A stretch of 64,000 bases of DNA. Source: an uncultured Desulfovibrionaceae bacterium. GTDB lineage: Bacteria; Desulfobacterota; Desulfovibrionia; Desulfovibrionales; Desulfovibrionaceae. The stretch spans positions 1-64,000 of the forward strand of contig CALUZB010000019.1 in NCBI GenBank assembly GCA_944325195.1. The letters run 5' to 3'. The notes under the pieces are model-generated. The model did not search any database and was not told the DNA's origin. It saw nothing but the letters and a program-made list of their open reading frames with translations. Numbering within the stretch: the first letter of the stretch is position 1; each line of letters begins with the position of its first letter. Below are positions 1-8,531 of this stretch, one piece after another. The translations under genes and the position numbers were made by a program.

Positions 1-158
1 GGCTTGCATGCCAACCCCATGCTTTCGGCCTGTTTCTGGGTTTCACAGGCCGCCGGACAGGTAAAATAAACGGGAAATCCTTTTTTCTGGAGCCCTGCTG
101 CCAGGTAAAGCGCCTGTCTGGTTCCGCGTAACCTCGGGGGAATCGGTGTATGTACCAT
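1..158 (-). CDS. N-terminus of a probable glycosyltransferase (GT4-like), cut by the window edge
   Basis: Read on the minus strand, an ATG at 158 opens a frame that stays open to base 1, giving about 52 visible residues. They begin MVHTPIPPRLRGTRQALYLA and continue with a beta-strand rich in hydrophobics (GFPVYFTCP). This resembles the start of GT4 glycosyltransferases, in which a glycine-rich loop (RGGTRQALYLA-like) precedes an acceptor-side Rossmann strand. An AGG a few bases before the ATG can act as ribosome binding site. The gene lies downstream of, and in the same direction as, the envelope-modification genes to its right, so a role in LPS or another surface glycan is plausible. The nucleotide-sugar-binding half is outside the window, so the sugar cannot be guessed. 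Confidence 0.5.
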   Translation of the reverse strand, partial: MVHTPIPPRLRGTRQALYLAAGLQKKGFPVYFTCPAACETQKQAESMGLACK

Positions 159-352
159 TTAACCTGGAGTCTGTGCGGGCTGGTATTGCATTTTATATTT
201 GGGATTAGAGCATTAAGTTCACACTACCTGTTTTTTTACCAAGGCAATTTCAATTAAGAAATGCTCTGGTTGGGATTGTGTGCGATTTCAGATACGCCTG
301 TATGCGTCACAGACTTGCCATACCTCATCTTTAAAATGTCGATACCGGGCCT

Positions 353-2350
353 TTACGGCTCTTGCGCTGGCCGTAATTCCGGGGTGTAGGCAAGCACGAC
401 ATTTTCCTTGAGGCGTTTGCTTACAAATAAGTCATAAGCACACTGGTATGAGGCAATACTTCTGAAAATCACGGCTTCATCGTCTGAAGTCGGGCTGGTG
501 TCGGCGGCGAGCGAGCTGGAGGAATGGAGCGGCGGCGTGATTTTCGAAACTTCAACCTGACGGCCGGGTTTTAAAATAACCAGACGATCATTGGTTCTGA
601 AGCCGAGAAGTTGATATGTTGAAATCCATGCTCTGCCTTCAGATTCGGGCAAGATACGGGCGTCTGTTCCGAAAAATTGATAGGCATATCCCCAGCCTAA
701 ACCGGCAAGAAGAGTCGGCGCCACGTCAAGCTGACTGCAAAGCGTTTCAACTTTTTCCGGCTTGAAAAATTTCGGACCGTACATGATGCAGACTATGCCG
801 TAAGCATCGGCCGGAACCTCGGTTTTGCCGGCAATGGAAGAGGGATGATCGCCTACAAAGACAAAGACGGTATTGTCAAACCAGGGCTTTGTTTTGGCCT
901 GACGAATGAATTCTCCCACGGCGTAATCGGAATACTGAATTGCCCCTTTACGTCCGGAACCGGGTTTCAAGGGTACTTTGCCTTCAGGGTAGGTAAATGG
1001 ACGGTGGTTGGATGTGGTCAGAAGTACCTGTTGGAAAAGTCGTCCGTCCATATAAGCTTTATCCGCCTGCATCAGGCTTTGGGAATATAAATCCTCGTCG
1101 CACAGGCCCCAGGCATTGGAGAAAGTTTTGTTTTCAGGGGCGAAGTCCGGTTTGTCCGTAATCGTATATCCGTTATTCGCAAAAAAGGCGTTCATATTGT
1201 CAAAAAATCCGACTCCCCCATAAATGAAAGACAAGTCATATCCCTTTTCTCTGAAGACTGTTCCCAGGCTGAAAAGTGAGGCATTATCAGGGCGGCGCAC
1301 AATGGAGTTCCCCGGCGTGGGAGGAACACTCAGCATGACGGCCTCAATCCCTCTTACCGTTCTGGTTCCGGTGGACATCATGTTGGTGAAGCAGAGCCCA
1401 TCAGCGGCAAGCGCGTTCAGATTCGGTGTTAACTCGCCGAGCCATTTGTTGCCCATACTTTCCATGATCACTAAAATGACATTCGGTTTTTTTTCAGGAA
1501 GCTTGGGAGCAACAATGCGCAGGAGGTTTTGCCCATGCGGCGGCTCAAAAGCAGTGGCGGCATCTTTTATTTCCTTCTGCGCCAGCGAAAAGGCGGCAGT
1601 CTGATCCATGGTTTTATAAAAAGCGCGGTAATCGAGTTGATTATGCAGATAGGCGGAAAAAAGTTCGTACACACCGTTTTTGGCGTACTCATTCCAAAAT
1701 CTGTTCCGGTTCTCTTGCAGTGGAGAAAAGAAAACAAACAACAGGAACGCTGTCAGATAAATTCCGCCCAAGGTTACAAGACGCCCCGGACAACACTTAC
1801 TCCCCATATACATAGTTTGTTCTGATATCTTTCTCTGGATTTGCCGCAATAGTTTCCACATACAAAATGTGGCAGCAATGGATAGGATGAATACAGCCAA
1901 GAGCAGGTGGAACATGGGGTAGGACTCAAATATGTTCTGGACAAGTTCTGTGGTATAAATCAGGTAGTCCACTGCAATAAAGTTGAAACGGGAGCTGAAT
2001 TCGTCCCAGAAAAAGAACTCGGCAAAGGCCGTGAATATAAATACTGAAGAAAATAAAAAGAAAACAATGACAGTGAAGATTTTTCCCCTTCTTTTTTGCA
2101 TAAATGTTTCTTTTGGCAGCAAGAGGAGAGTAGCTGGAAGAAGCAGAACAAAAACGAGGGTTGCCAAGTCGTTAAAAAGCCCATTGAGAAGAGGAGGAAA
2201 CATCTGGCTGGAGAATGGCAGCACGTTGGTGAAAAACAATTGCAGAACAATCCGGGTAATGAAATTGCTGACCAGGAATAATGCGGCAAGAACTCCTAAG
2301 TAATGAATGCGGGCTGTTTCGATAAATCTGATAAAGCGGATATTCATCAT
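353..2350 (-). CDS. LTA synthase / sulfatase-family membrane transferase (phosphoglycerol- or phosphoethanolamine-transferase type)
   Basis: A polytopic N-terminus (about five hydrophobic segments in the first 230 residues) is followed by an alkaline-phosphatase-superfamily catalytic domain. The domain opens with NVILVIMESMGNKW, contains a Thr-rich nucleophile region (STGTRTVRGIEA), and later shows GDHPSS and NHRPF, matching metal-binding positions of LtaS-type enzymes. Such proteins move phosphoglycerol or phosphoethanolamine from a phospholipid to an extracytoplasmic acceptor; in Gram-negatives that is lipid A, core sugar or osmoregulated glucan. Which substrate applies here cannot be told. 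The start is set at ATG 2350 (a second ATG is at 2347) because GGAG lies just upstream; an upstream in-frame codon at 2413 has no such site. It follows the PAP2 gene in the same direction and has its own regulator-box candidate in the 110-bp gap. Confidence 0.8.
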   Translation of the reverse strand: MMNIRFIRFIETARIHYLGVLAALFLVSNFITRIVLQLFFTNVLPFSSQMFPPLLNGLFNDLATLVFVLLLPATLLLLPKETFMQKRRGKIFTVIVFFLFSSVFIFTAFAEFFFWDEFSSRFNFIAVDYLIYTTELVQNIFESYPMFHLLLAVFILSIAATFCMWKLLRQIQRKISEQTMYMGSKCCPGRLVTLGGIYLTAFLLFVFFSPLQENRNRFWNEYAKNGVYELFSAYLHNQLDYRAFYKTMDQTAAFSLAQKEIKDAATAFEPPHGQNLLRIVAPKLPEKKPNVILVIMESMGNKWLGELTPNLNALAADGLCFTNMMSTGTRTVRGIEAVMLSVPPTPGNSIVRRPDNASLFSLGTVFREKGYDLSFIYGGVGFFDNMNAFFANNGYTITDKPDFAPENKTFSNAWGLCDEDLYSQSLMQADKAYMDGRLFQQVLLTTSNHRPFTYPEGKVPLKPGSGRKGAIQYSDYAVGEFIRQAKTKPWFDNTVFVFVGDHPSSIAGKTEVPADAYGIVCIMYGPKFFKPEKVETLCSQLDVAPTLLAGLGWGYAYQFFGTDARILPESEGRAWISTYQLLGFRTNDRLVILKPGRQVEVSKITPPLHSSSSLAADTSPTSDDEAVIFRSIASYQCAYDLFVSKRLKENVVLAYTPELRPAQEP

Positions 2351-2441
2351 ATTCACTCCGAAGTTGGTATGCGCACGCATTGAGCAAATGCGTCGGCCTT
2401 GGAATGAATACAATATTCAGGGTAACAGTAGGTTGAAGGAG

Positions 2442-2457
2442 TGTAACCAAGTGTAAC
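2442..2457. promoter_or_regulatory. Tandem TGTAAC boxes upstream of the sulfatase-family gene
   Basis: The plus strand reads TGTAAC, 4 bases, TGTAAC, that is, two half-sites one helical turn (10 bp) apart. They lie 92-107 bp before the transferase start. OmpR/CpxR-type regulators bind direct repeats with this spacing. The same arrangement in opposite orientation relative to the gene occurs upstream of the response-regulator gene (5399-5414). Binding is inference. Confidence 0.5.
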
Positions 2458-2460
2458 TGA

Positions 2461-3153
2461 TTACGGCTTGTTGATAGGCTGGATCCGTATCAGCTTTGCG
2501 GCGCAGGTCATTATTGCCAGGGCTATAAACATGGATGTGAGGGTGTGGCTCAGGAAGTGCTCTCCCCGGCCCATTTGATAGAGCCCCATAAGCCACCCGG
2601 CAATAAGGCCGGTGAACAGCAATGCTTTTTTCTTTAAGCGGCTTAGGGGCAGATAATATAAGGCCATCAATGCAAAACCGCCGCTGGCGTGCCCGGCTGG
2701 GAAACTCCGTCCGCCTGAAACCTGTCCGGATAAGTAAAGCTGTTTCAGAAATCCTATGTGTGGAAATTCTCCTCCATAAGGCAGCAGGTCAACGGGACTG
2801 TAAACGCCGGTAACGGACTTCAGAGTTGCAACAACAAGAGGAGTCAGAGATATGCTTACAACTGCCAGCAAGGCGGGCTTTTGCCATGTGGTAAAAGTAC
2901 CGTTTTTCCGCTTTTGAAAGACGGTTGACAGAAATATCAATAAACAAACTCCGCAGATTATACCGATTACAATCTTGGGAGCTGTATAAAGGATGGATTT
3001 CCATTCGTTGTGAAAAGCCCTGGACAGGAACCATTCCCCATTACGGAAGAAAGGCGCTTGAAAAAAGCAGTCAAAAGCTGTGATACTTTCCAGAAAGAAC
3101 CCCAAGCTGACAGCAAATGCGTAAAGCAGGGGATTTTCCAGACACTTTTTCAT
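2461..3153 (-). CDS. PAP2-family membrane phosphatase
   Basis: A 230-residue protein with about five to six membrane segments and the three PAP2 motifs. These are K-x6-SP (LKSVTGVYSP, near residue 120), FPAGHASG (the PSGH-type motif, near 155) and RGEHFLSHTL with the catalytic His near 205. The Arg of the classical K-x6-RP motif is replaced by Ser. A known PAP2 subfamily carries the longer signature seen here (TGVxxPxDLLPYGG) and also lacks this Arg. PAP2 enzymes remove phosphate from lipid carriers, phosphatidic acid or lipid A outside the cytoplasm. With a phospho-group transferase downstream and a two-component system upstream, lipid A or lipid-carrier remodelling is the likely role. ATG 3153 is preferred (AAGGA upstream); the codon before it is TTG. 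Confidence 0.8.
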   Translation of the reverse strand: MKKCLENPLLYAFAVSLGFFLESITAFDCFFQAPFFRNGEWFLSRAFHNEWKSILYTAPKIVIGIICGVCLLIFLSTVFQKRKNGTFTTWQKPALLAVVSISLTPLVVATLKSVTGVYSPVDLLPYGGEFPHIGFLKQLYLSGQVSGGRSFPAGHASGGFALMALYYLPLSRLKKKALLFTGLIAGWLMGLYQMGRGEHFLSHTLTSMFIALAIMTCAAKLIRIQPINKP

Positions 3154-3350
3154 CAAGGGTTCCTTAATGATTTTGTTTCTCCCGCTTGGCGGCGGGAAGA
3201 CTGTTTAGCAATCGGCTTTGCGAAGCCACTTTATTCATAGCGCTCCTAAAAAGAGAGGGAACAATACCACAACTCCTGTTCGGCGACGCGGAGCCTGGAG
3301 CGGGCGGCTGGACTGTGGATTGAACCTTTGCCGGGCCGTTTGAAAGGAAA

Positions 3351-4451
3351 TCAGGCATGCGCTTGGACAGTTCCACAATTTGGCTTGGGTAAACAGTTAG
3401 TTAATGATAAGACCACAGTAACCAGCAGTCCGGGGTCTGCATTTTCCGCTTTCACCGATCCGTTATGGGCAATAACCGCTTCCCGCACCAGAGCCAACCC
3501 CAACCCAACTCCGCCGCTGGTGCGGGCGCGGGAGTTATCTACGCGGTAAAAAGCCCTGAAGATGTCTTCCAACTGTTCTTCCGGCACACCTGGGCCATAA
3601 TCGCGTATGCTCACGATAATCCGGGCGGTTAAAATTTCAGCGCGGATTTCAATTTTTCCGTTTGCCGGCGTGTAAAACAAAGCATTTGAAAGTAGATTGC
3701 TGAACATGCGCCGTAAAAGCAGCGGCTTGCCGTGAACAGTCATAGGTTCATGCATCATTATCTCTATCCGTTTTTTGTCTGCTTTGCCTTGCAAGGCAAA
3801 ATCATCGGTAAGTTCCTGCAAAAGCTCATTCAGATTCACAATGCGGTCTTCGTCGGCTGAAAGTACGCATTTGTCTCCAGCCTGAGACAGAAGCAGAGAA
3901 ACAAGTTCATTCATATGGGAGATTTCCTTATTTAACCGCTGAATAACGACAGCTCTTTCTTCCGCCTTTTCCCGGCGCGGCAGAAGTTCCGCGGCAATGG
4001 TCATATTGGTCAGGGGAGTACGCAATTCGTGTGAGATGTCCGCAAGCAGTCTGCGTTCATTGTTCATCTGTTTTTCAATGGCTTCAGCCATGGCATTGAA
4101 GCTTTGCGCAAGAACGTCAAACGCATCTTTGTCATTGCCCGCAACCGGGCAACGGACGTTGAGATTGCCTTGCGCAAGCGCTGTGGACACCCTTGCCAAC
4201 CGTCCCAGTTTTGTCGCGAGAAACTTTGTGAGAACGCAACTGCATAGTATGGAGGGGATGAGTATACTGACTCCCCACAGAATAACCTCATGCCAGGGTT
4301 GAAATCCGTTGTTTAAACCGGCAAGCAGTGCGCCGGCCAAAGGCTCCAGCAAACCTTCCACCAAGCCGACAATGAAAAGCAGCAGTGCTGTGATCGAGAT
4401 ATTCAATTTCCAGACAAGCGGCATTGAAGCTGCAAGTTTGCGTATATTCAT
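3351..4451 (-). CDS. Sensor histidine kinase (HAMP-HisKA-HATPase)
   Basis: Inner-membrane sensor kinase of 366 residues. There are two hydrophobic segments in the first 75 residues with only a short loop between them, a HAMP region (RLARVSTALAQGNLNVRCPV, about 80-130), and an H-box LLADISHELRTPLTNM near residue 145. It continues with an N-box MFSNLLSNALFYTP near 250, then DYGPGVPEEQL and GGVGLGLALV. All catalytic boxes look intact. The tiny periplasmic loop suggests sensing within the membrane or of envelope state rather than a large ligand domain. The response regulator lies 159 bp upstream on the same strand. The layout recalls CpxAR/PmrAB-type systems, but the sequence does not allow one to be chosen. 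Confidence 0.88.
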   Translation of the reverse strand: MNIRKLAASMPLVWKLNISITALLLFIVGLVEGLLEPLAGALLAGLNNGFQPWHEVILWGVSILIPSILCSCVLTKFLATKLGRLARVSTALAQGNLNVRCPVAGNDKDAFDVLAQSFNAMAEAIEKQMNNERRLLADISHELRTPLTNMTIAAELLPRREKAEERAVVIQRLNKEISHMNELVSLLLSQAGDKCVLSADEDRIVNLNELLQELTDDFALQGKADKKRIEIMMHEPMTVHGKPLLLRRMFSNLLSNALFYTPANGKIEIRAEILTARIIVSIRDYGPGVPEEQLEDIFRAFYRVDNSRARTSGGVGLGLALVREAVIAHNGSVKAENADPGLLVTVVLSLTNCLPKPNCGTVQAHA

Positions 4452-4610
4452 CAAACTCTCTTTATGGTCTGCCCCCTTCCTTTAATGGGGAAGGAGTAGT
4501 TGATAACCGGCTTTGCAGGCCTTTTCAAAAGGCAAGGGGCAATAATCCGCATGCCCTATTTGTGACAGCTTTTGTAGCGGGCGGATACCGTTGCGGATTG
4601 GAGCAGTAGC

Positions 4611-5327
4611 TTAACTTGACAGAAGAAGCATATAGCCCTCGCCGCGTACAGCTTTAATGCGTTCACCACCATCAGCGCGTGGTCCGAGTTTCTTTCTCAA
4701 ACGACTGACCAGCATATCCAGGCTGCGATCCATCGGGTAGGCCTGATGACCGAAAATGGATTTGTACAGAAAATCTCTGGTGACAATCTGCCCGCTGTTT
4801 TCCACCAGATGCAGCAGCAAACGGAGTTCGGACATGCTCAGTTCTATATGCTTGCCCTGAACGGTTACACATAGAGAAGCCGGGTTAATCGTAATATCTT
4901 CCACCTGCTGCAGGGCGGTGGTATTGTTGGCATCAACTCTGTTCGGGACGACCCGGCGCAAAACGGCCTTTATTCTGGCCGTCAGCTCTCTCGGGCTGAA
5001 AGGTTTCCCCAGGTAGTCGTCAGCTCCCAGCTCCAGCCCGATAACCCGATCAATTTCTTCTCCCCGGGCTGTGAGCATGATCACAGGCAATGCTGCGCTT
5101 CTTTCATCAGATCTGATACGACGCAGCACCTCAAACCCGTTCATACCCGGGAGCATCACATCCAAAATCAGTGCATCAAAGTCGGTTTCAATGATTTTTT
5201 GCAGACCGCCCGCCGGATCCGGAGCGTAATCGCAAGTAAATCCTTCGTCCTTCAGATAGTCTTCAAGCAGGCTGAAAAGGTCTTCGTTGTCGTCAATAAT
5301 GAGAATGTGTGGCATCGGAACATCCAT
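4611..5327 (-). CDS. OmpR-family response regulator
   Basis: A receiver domain (HILIIDDNEDL at the start; phospho-acceptor Asp in DALILDVMLPGMNG near residue 55; LGKPFSPRELTARI carrying the conserved Lys) is followed by a winged-helix DNA-binding domain (residues about 135-238, ending RLRKKLGP...IKAVRGEGYML). It should bind DNA as a dimer and control genes together with the kinase downstream. The start may equally be the internal ATG at 5315 (MPHIL), which is closer to the usual family N-terminus; neither has a strong ribosome binding site. A tandem TGTAAC box sits 72-87 bp upstream, suggesting autoregulation. Confidence 0.88.
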   Translation of the reverse strand: MDVPMPHILIIDDNEDLFSLLEDYLKDEGFTCDYAPDPAGGLQKIIETDFDALILDVMLPGMNGFEVLRRIRSDERSAALPVIMLTARGEEIDRVIGLELGADDYLGKPFSPRELTARIKAVLRRVVPNRVDANNTTALQQVEDITINPASLCVTVQGKHIELSMSELRLLLHLVENSGQIVTRDFLYKSIFGHQAYPMDRSLDMLVSRLRKKLGPRADGGERIKAVRGEGYMLLLSS

Positions 5328-5398
5328 TATTCATTCATTGAAGATCGTATACAAGTATAACGGATGTTGCTGTGATAGAAAACAGCTATCGGCAATTG

Positions 5399-5414
5399 GT
5401 TACAAATTGTTACA
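5399..5414. promoter_or_regulatory. Tandem GTTACA/TGTAAC boxes upstream of the response regulator
   Basis: The plus strand reads GTTACA, aatt, GTTACA; on the gene's strand this is TGTAAC-N4-TGTAAC with a 10-bp repeat. The spacing and GTAAC core resemble CpxR/OmpR-type half-sites. A second copy of the arrangement lies before the sulfatase-family gene, so this is a candidate operator for the two-component system. The binding claim is inference. Confidence 0.5.
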
Positions 5415-5446
5415 GTCCGCTTCCGGACTGCCCCGAAATGAATAAT

Positions 5447-5485
5447 CCCGCCTTGCGGAAAGGAATTATACTTCCGCAAGGCGGG
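5447..5485 (-). terminator. Hairpin downstream of lon
   Basis: A perfect 14-bp inverted repeat (CCCGCCTTGCGGAA with its complement, 11-base loop) lies 14 bases past the lon stop. On the minus strand it is followed by ATTATTCATTT rather than a clean U run, so it may terminate imperfectly or protect the 3' end. Confidence 0.6.
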
Positions 5486-5499
5486 AAAAGTGAACTCAT

Positions 5500-8232
5500 T
5501 TATCGCTTTTCATCGCCAAAAGCCAACTTAAGCAGTTCGTCCACATGGTAGATGGGAATGACCTTGATCTTACGCAACAGCTCTTTGGGCACATCTTCCA
5601 GGTCTTTTTCATTCTGCTTGGGAATTGCTACCCGTTTCAGGCCCCGGCCCACGGCGGCCAGAATTTTCTCCTTAATGCCGCCCACCGGCAGTACACGGCC
5701 GCGCAGGGTGATTTCACCGGTCATCGCTAAGTCTGAAGCCACCGGCCGTCCGGTGAGGGCTGATACCAGAGTCACCAGCATGGTCACACCGGCGGATGGG
5801 CCGTCTTTGGGTACGGCTCCGGCTGGCACGTGCACATGAATATCCATATTTTCAGCAAAATCAGGGTCGATGTCCAGTTCTTTGGCTTTGCTGCGAATAT
5901 AGCTTTTGGCCGCCTGCACGCTTTCCTTCATCACATCGCCCAACTGTCCGGTCAGAGTGAGATTGCCCTTGCCTTTGACCGTGCTGGCCTCAATAATCAG
6001 CACTTCACCGCCGAACGGAGTCCAGGCCAGACCTTGGGCCAGCCCCGGCGACTTCAGATGTTCCTTATCTTCATTCAGGTAGCGGGGCGCTCCCAGAAGT
6101 TTGTGAAGCATGGCTGCACTCAGTTTGTACGGGCCGGGTTCCCCTTCCGCCTTCCGGCGGGCCAGCTTACGGCACACCGATCCGATTTCGCGTTCCAGAT
6201 TGCGCAAGCCGGCCTCGCGGGTATAGTCATCGATGATGTGGGTGAGCACATTATCGTTGATTTGCGCTTCGCCTGCTGCCAATCCGTTTTGCTTTTCCTG
6301 GCGGGGCAGCAGGTAACGCCGGGCAATAGCCAGTTTCTCCTGCAACGTGTATCCCGGCAGAGTGATGATTTCCATACGGTCGCGCAACGGCGCCGGAATG
6401 TTGTCAATATAGTTGGCCGTACAGATGAACATGACCTTGGAAAGATCGAAGGGCAGGTTCAGATAGTGGTCGGTGAAGCTGAAGTTCTGTTCAGGGTCAA
6501 GCACTTCCAGCAGTGCGGAAGAAGGATCTCCCCGGAAATCGGCCCCCAGTTTGTCTATTTCATCCAGCATGATTACCGGGTTGCGGGTACCGGCCTGCTT
6601 CAGGGCATTGATAATTCGTCCCGGCATAGCTCCTACATAAGTGCGGCGGTGCCCGCGGATTTCCGCTTCATCGCGCATTCCACCCAGCGACAGACGCTGG
6701 AATTTGCGGTTAAGCGCCCGGGCAATGGAGCGGCCCAGCGAGGTTTTGCCCACGCCGGGCGGGCCCACGAAGCAGAGAATCGGGCCTTTTGAATCGGGGT
6801 TGAGCTTGCGCACAGAGAGATATTCCAGGATGCGGTCCTTGACCTTGTCCAGGCCATAGTGGTCTTCATTGAGAATTTTTTCAGCCAGAGGAATGTCCAG
6901 GCGATCCACAGACATTTTCTTCCAGGGCAGTTCAGCCAGCCATTCCAGATAGGTGCGTACCACTGACGCCTCTGAAGAATCATTGTGCATTCCATGCAGG
7001 CGTTTGAGCTGGCGCTCCGCTTCCTTTTTGGCCTCTTTGGGCAGACGGGCTTTTTTTAAAGCTTCCGCCAGCGCTTCCAGATCATCGTCATCAGACTCCG
7101 AGTCGCCCAGCTCTTTGCGAATGGCCTTGAGTTGTTCGCGCAGAAAGTAGTCCTTTTGGGCCTTGTCCATGCCCTCGCGGGCCATGTTCTGAATTTTGGC
7201 CTGCACGCTGGCTACTTCCGCCTCTTTATTCAGCTGCTCATTGACCAGGGCCAGACGCTTGACCGGGTCAAGGCACTCCAAAATGGTCTGGGCCTCATCC
7301 ACCTTCATGCGCAGGTTGGCCGCCACCAGATCGGCCATGCGGCCGGGGTCATCCACATTGTTCAGAACACTCATCACTTCAGCCGTGGCAAACCCGCGCA
7401 AAGAAAGAATTTTTTCACTTTGCTCACGGGCGGCCCGCATCATTGCTTCCTGCTCAACGGTCAGCTCTGCAGGCGCTTCATCGCCCAACGGCTCAATCAG
7501 GGCGGTAAGGTAGGGGCCGCTGTTATCCAGACTGCGAATGCGGCCACGGCCTACCCCCTGCACCAGCACTTTCAGTTTGCCGTCCGGCATTTTCAACATG
7601 CGCAGAATAATGACCACTGTACCGATGCTGTATAAATCCGCCTCTTGCGGGTCTTCTTTCTGTTCGTCCCGCTGGGCCACAATAAACATAAACCGGTTGC
7701 CGTTCAGGGCGGCATCAACCGCTTGCACCGATTTTTCACGGCCCACAAACAGAGGCAGAATCATGTAATTGAACACCACAATGTCGCGTACCGGCATAAC
7801 CGGCAATATGGGTGGAAATTCCGGCTCGTTTTCCGGCTTGTCGCCTGAAAATTCGTTAGGAGTGAAAATAATGCTGCCGGCCGACGAGCCGGGTACGGAA
7901 GGGATACCTGAATTTTCCGGGGCGTTCGAGCCTGCGGGAGCACCGGGACTCTGGTCTTCAGGGCCGCTGTTCCGGCCGTGCGGGTCTTCAGGTACAATAT
8001 CAGTCTCTTCCTGTTTTGCCGGAATGTCGGAGTCGCTTGGGCTCTCAGAGTCGTCTGCATTATCCGAAACATCGGTATGGTCCTGGTCATGCGTGTCGTC
8101 GGGGCTAAACATCAGAGCTGAATAGTAATCTTCAAAGTATGGAGCCAGTTCTTCCGGCACATCCAGAATTTGCATCTCATTTTTATTTAAAAAGGATTGT
8201 AAGGCGCGATCGAGTTTTTTACTTTGGGTCAT
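5500..8232 (-). CDS. lon: ATP-dependent protease Lon
   Basis: A 910-residue LonA protease that degrades misfolded and regulatory proteins in the cytosol as a hexamer. The LON substrate-binding domain begins near residue 141 (PILPVMPVRDIVVF). The AAA+ module has Walker A GPPGVGKTS and Walker B VIMLDEIDK. The C-terminal Ser-Lys protease domain has PKDGPSAGVTM with the catalytic Ser and a following GEITLRGRVLPVGGIKEK containing the catalytic Lys. The first 140 residues are unusual: a short conserved-looking start (to about residue 42), then some 90 residues rich in Asp, Ser, Pro and Glu that look disordered. Most Lon proteins enter the LON domain within 10-30 residues. radC lies upstream on the same strand with a 300-bp gap. 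Confidence 0.95.
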   Translation of the reverse strand: MTQSKKLDRALQSFLNKNEMQILDVPEELAPYFEDYYSALMFSPDDTHDQDHTDVSDNADDSESPSDSDIPAKQEETDIVPEDPHGRNSGPEDQSPGAPAGSNAPENSGIPSVPGSSAGSIIFTPNEFSGDKPENEPEFPPILPVMPVRDIVVFNYMILPLFVGREKSVQAVDAALNGNRFMFIVAQRDEQKEDPQEADLYSIGTVVIILRMLKMPDGKLKVLVQGVGRGRIRSLDNSGPYLTALIEPLGDEAPAELTVEQEAMMRAAREQSEKILSLRGFATAEVMSVLNNVDDPGRMADLVAANLRMKVDEAQTILECLDPVKRLALVNEQLNKEAEVASVQAKIQNMAREGMDKAQKDYFLREQLKAIRKELGDSESDDDDLEALAEALKKARLPKEAKKEAERQLKRLHGMHNDSSEASVVRTYLEWLAELPWKKMSVDRLDIPLAEKILNEDHYGLDKVKDRILEYLSVRKLNPDSKGPILCFVGPPGVGKTSLGRSIARALNRKFQRLSLGGMRDEAEIRGHRRTYVGAMPGRIINALKQAGTRNPVIMLDEIDKLGADFRGDPSSALLEVLDPEQNFSFTDHYLNLPFDLSKVMFICTANYIDNIPAPLRDRMEIITLPGYTLQEKLAIARRYLLPRQEKQNGLAAGEAQINDNVLTHIIDDYTREAGLRNLEREIGSVCRKLARRKAEGEPGPYKLSAAMLHKLLGAPRYLNEDKEHLKSPGLAQGLAWTPFGGEVLIIEASTVKGKGNLTLTGQLGDVMKESVQAAKSYIRSKAKELDIDPDFAENMDIHVHVPAGAVPKDGPSAGVTMLVTLVSALTGRPVASDLAMTGEITLRGRVLPVGGIKEKILAAVGRGLKRVAIPKQNEKDLEDVPKELLRKIKVIPIYHVDELLKLAFGDEKR

Positions 8233-8394
8233 AGCTTAATCCTCGTTTAGGTGTAATTTGCCTTGCTCCGGCCTGTTTCCAGACATAACGATAAAAGGAT
8301 TGCCGCCAACTTGAGCATCTGCGTGACGCCTGGAATAGAGCACAGTCGGGCACACCCCAACCGGAGTTGTAACTTAGGGCACAGCAACTTGAAT

Positions 8395-8422
8395 ATAATA
8401 AGGTTTATATCAGGTTGGGCAA
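8395..8422 (-). promoter_or_regulatory. Candidate promoter for lon
   Basis: On the minus strand TTGCCC and TATTAT are separated by 16 bases, about 165 bases before the lon start. I see no convincing heat-shock (sigma-32) consensus in the same gap. This is a pattern match only. Confidence 0.35.
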
Positions 8423-8531
8423 GGCCTGTCTGCTGAAAATGCTGCTGAAGTCGGAGTTTTTCGGATTTGCAGGCTGAAAACTCCCCAGACGTATGTGGGA
8501 ACAGGCTTAAAGTTGGAAAAACAGCGACTGT

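Noticed and set aside
5830-6792. 320-codon plus-strand frame inside lon
   Set aside because: It is the antisense shadow of the conserved Lon AAA+ and protease domains and has no domain of its own.
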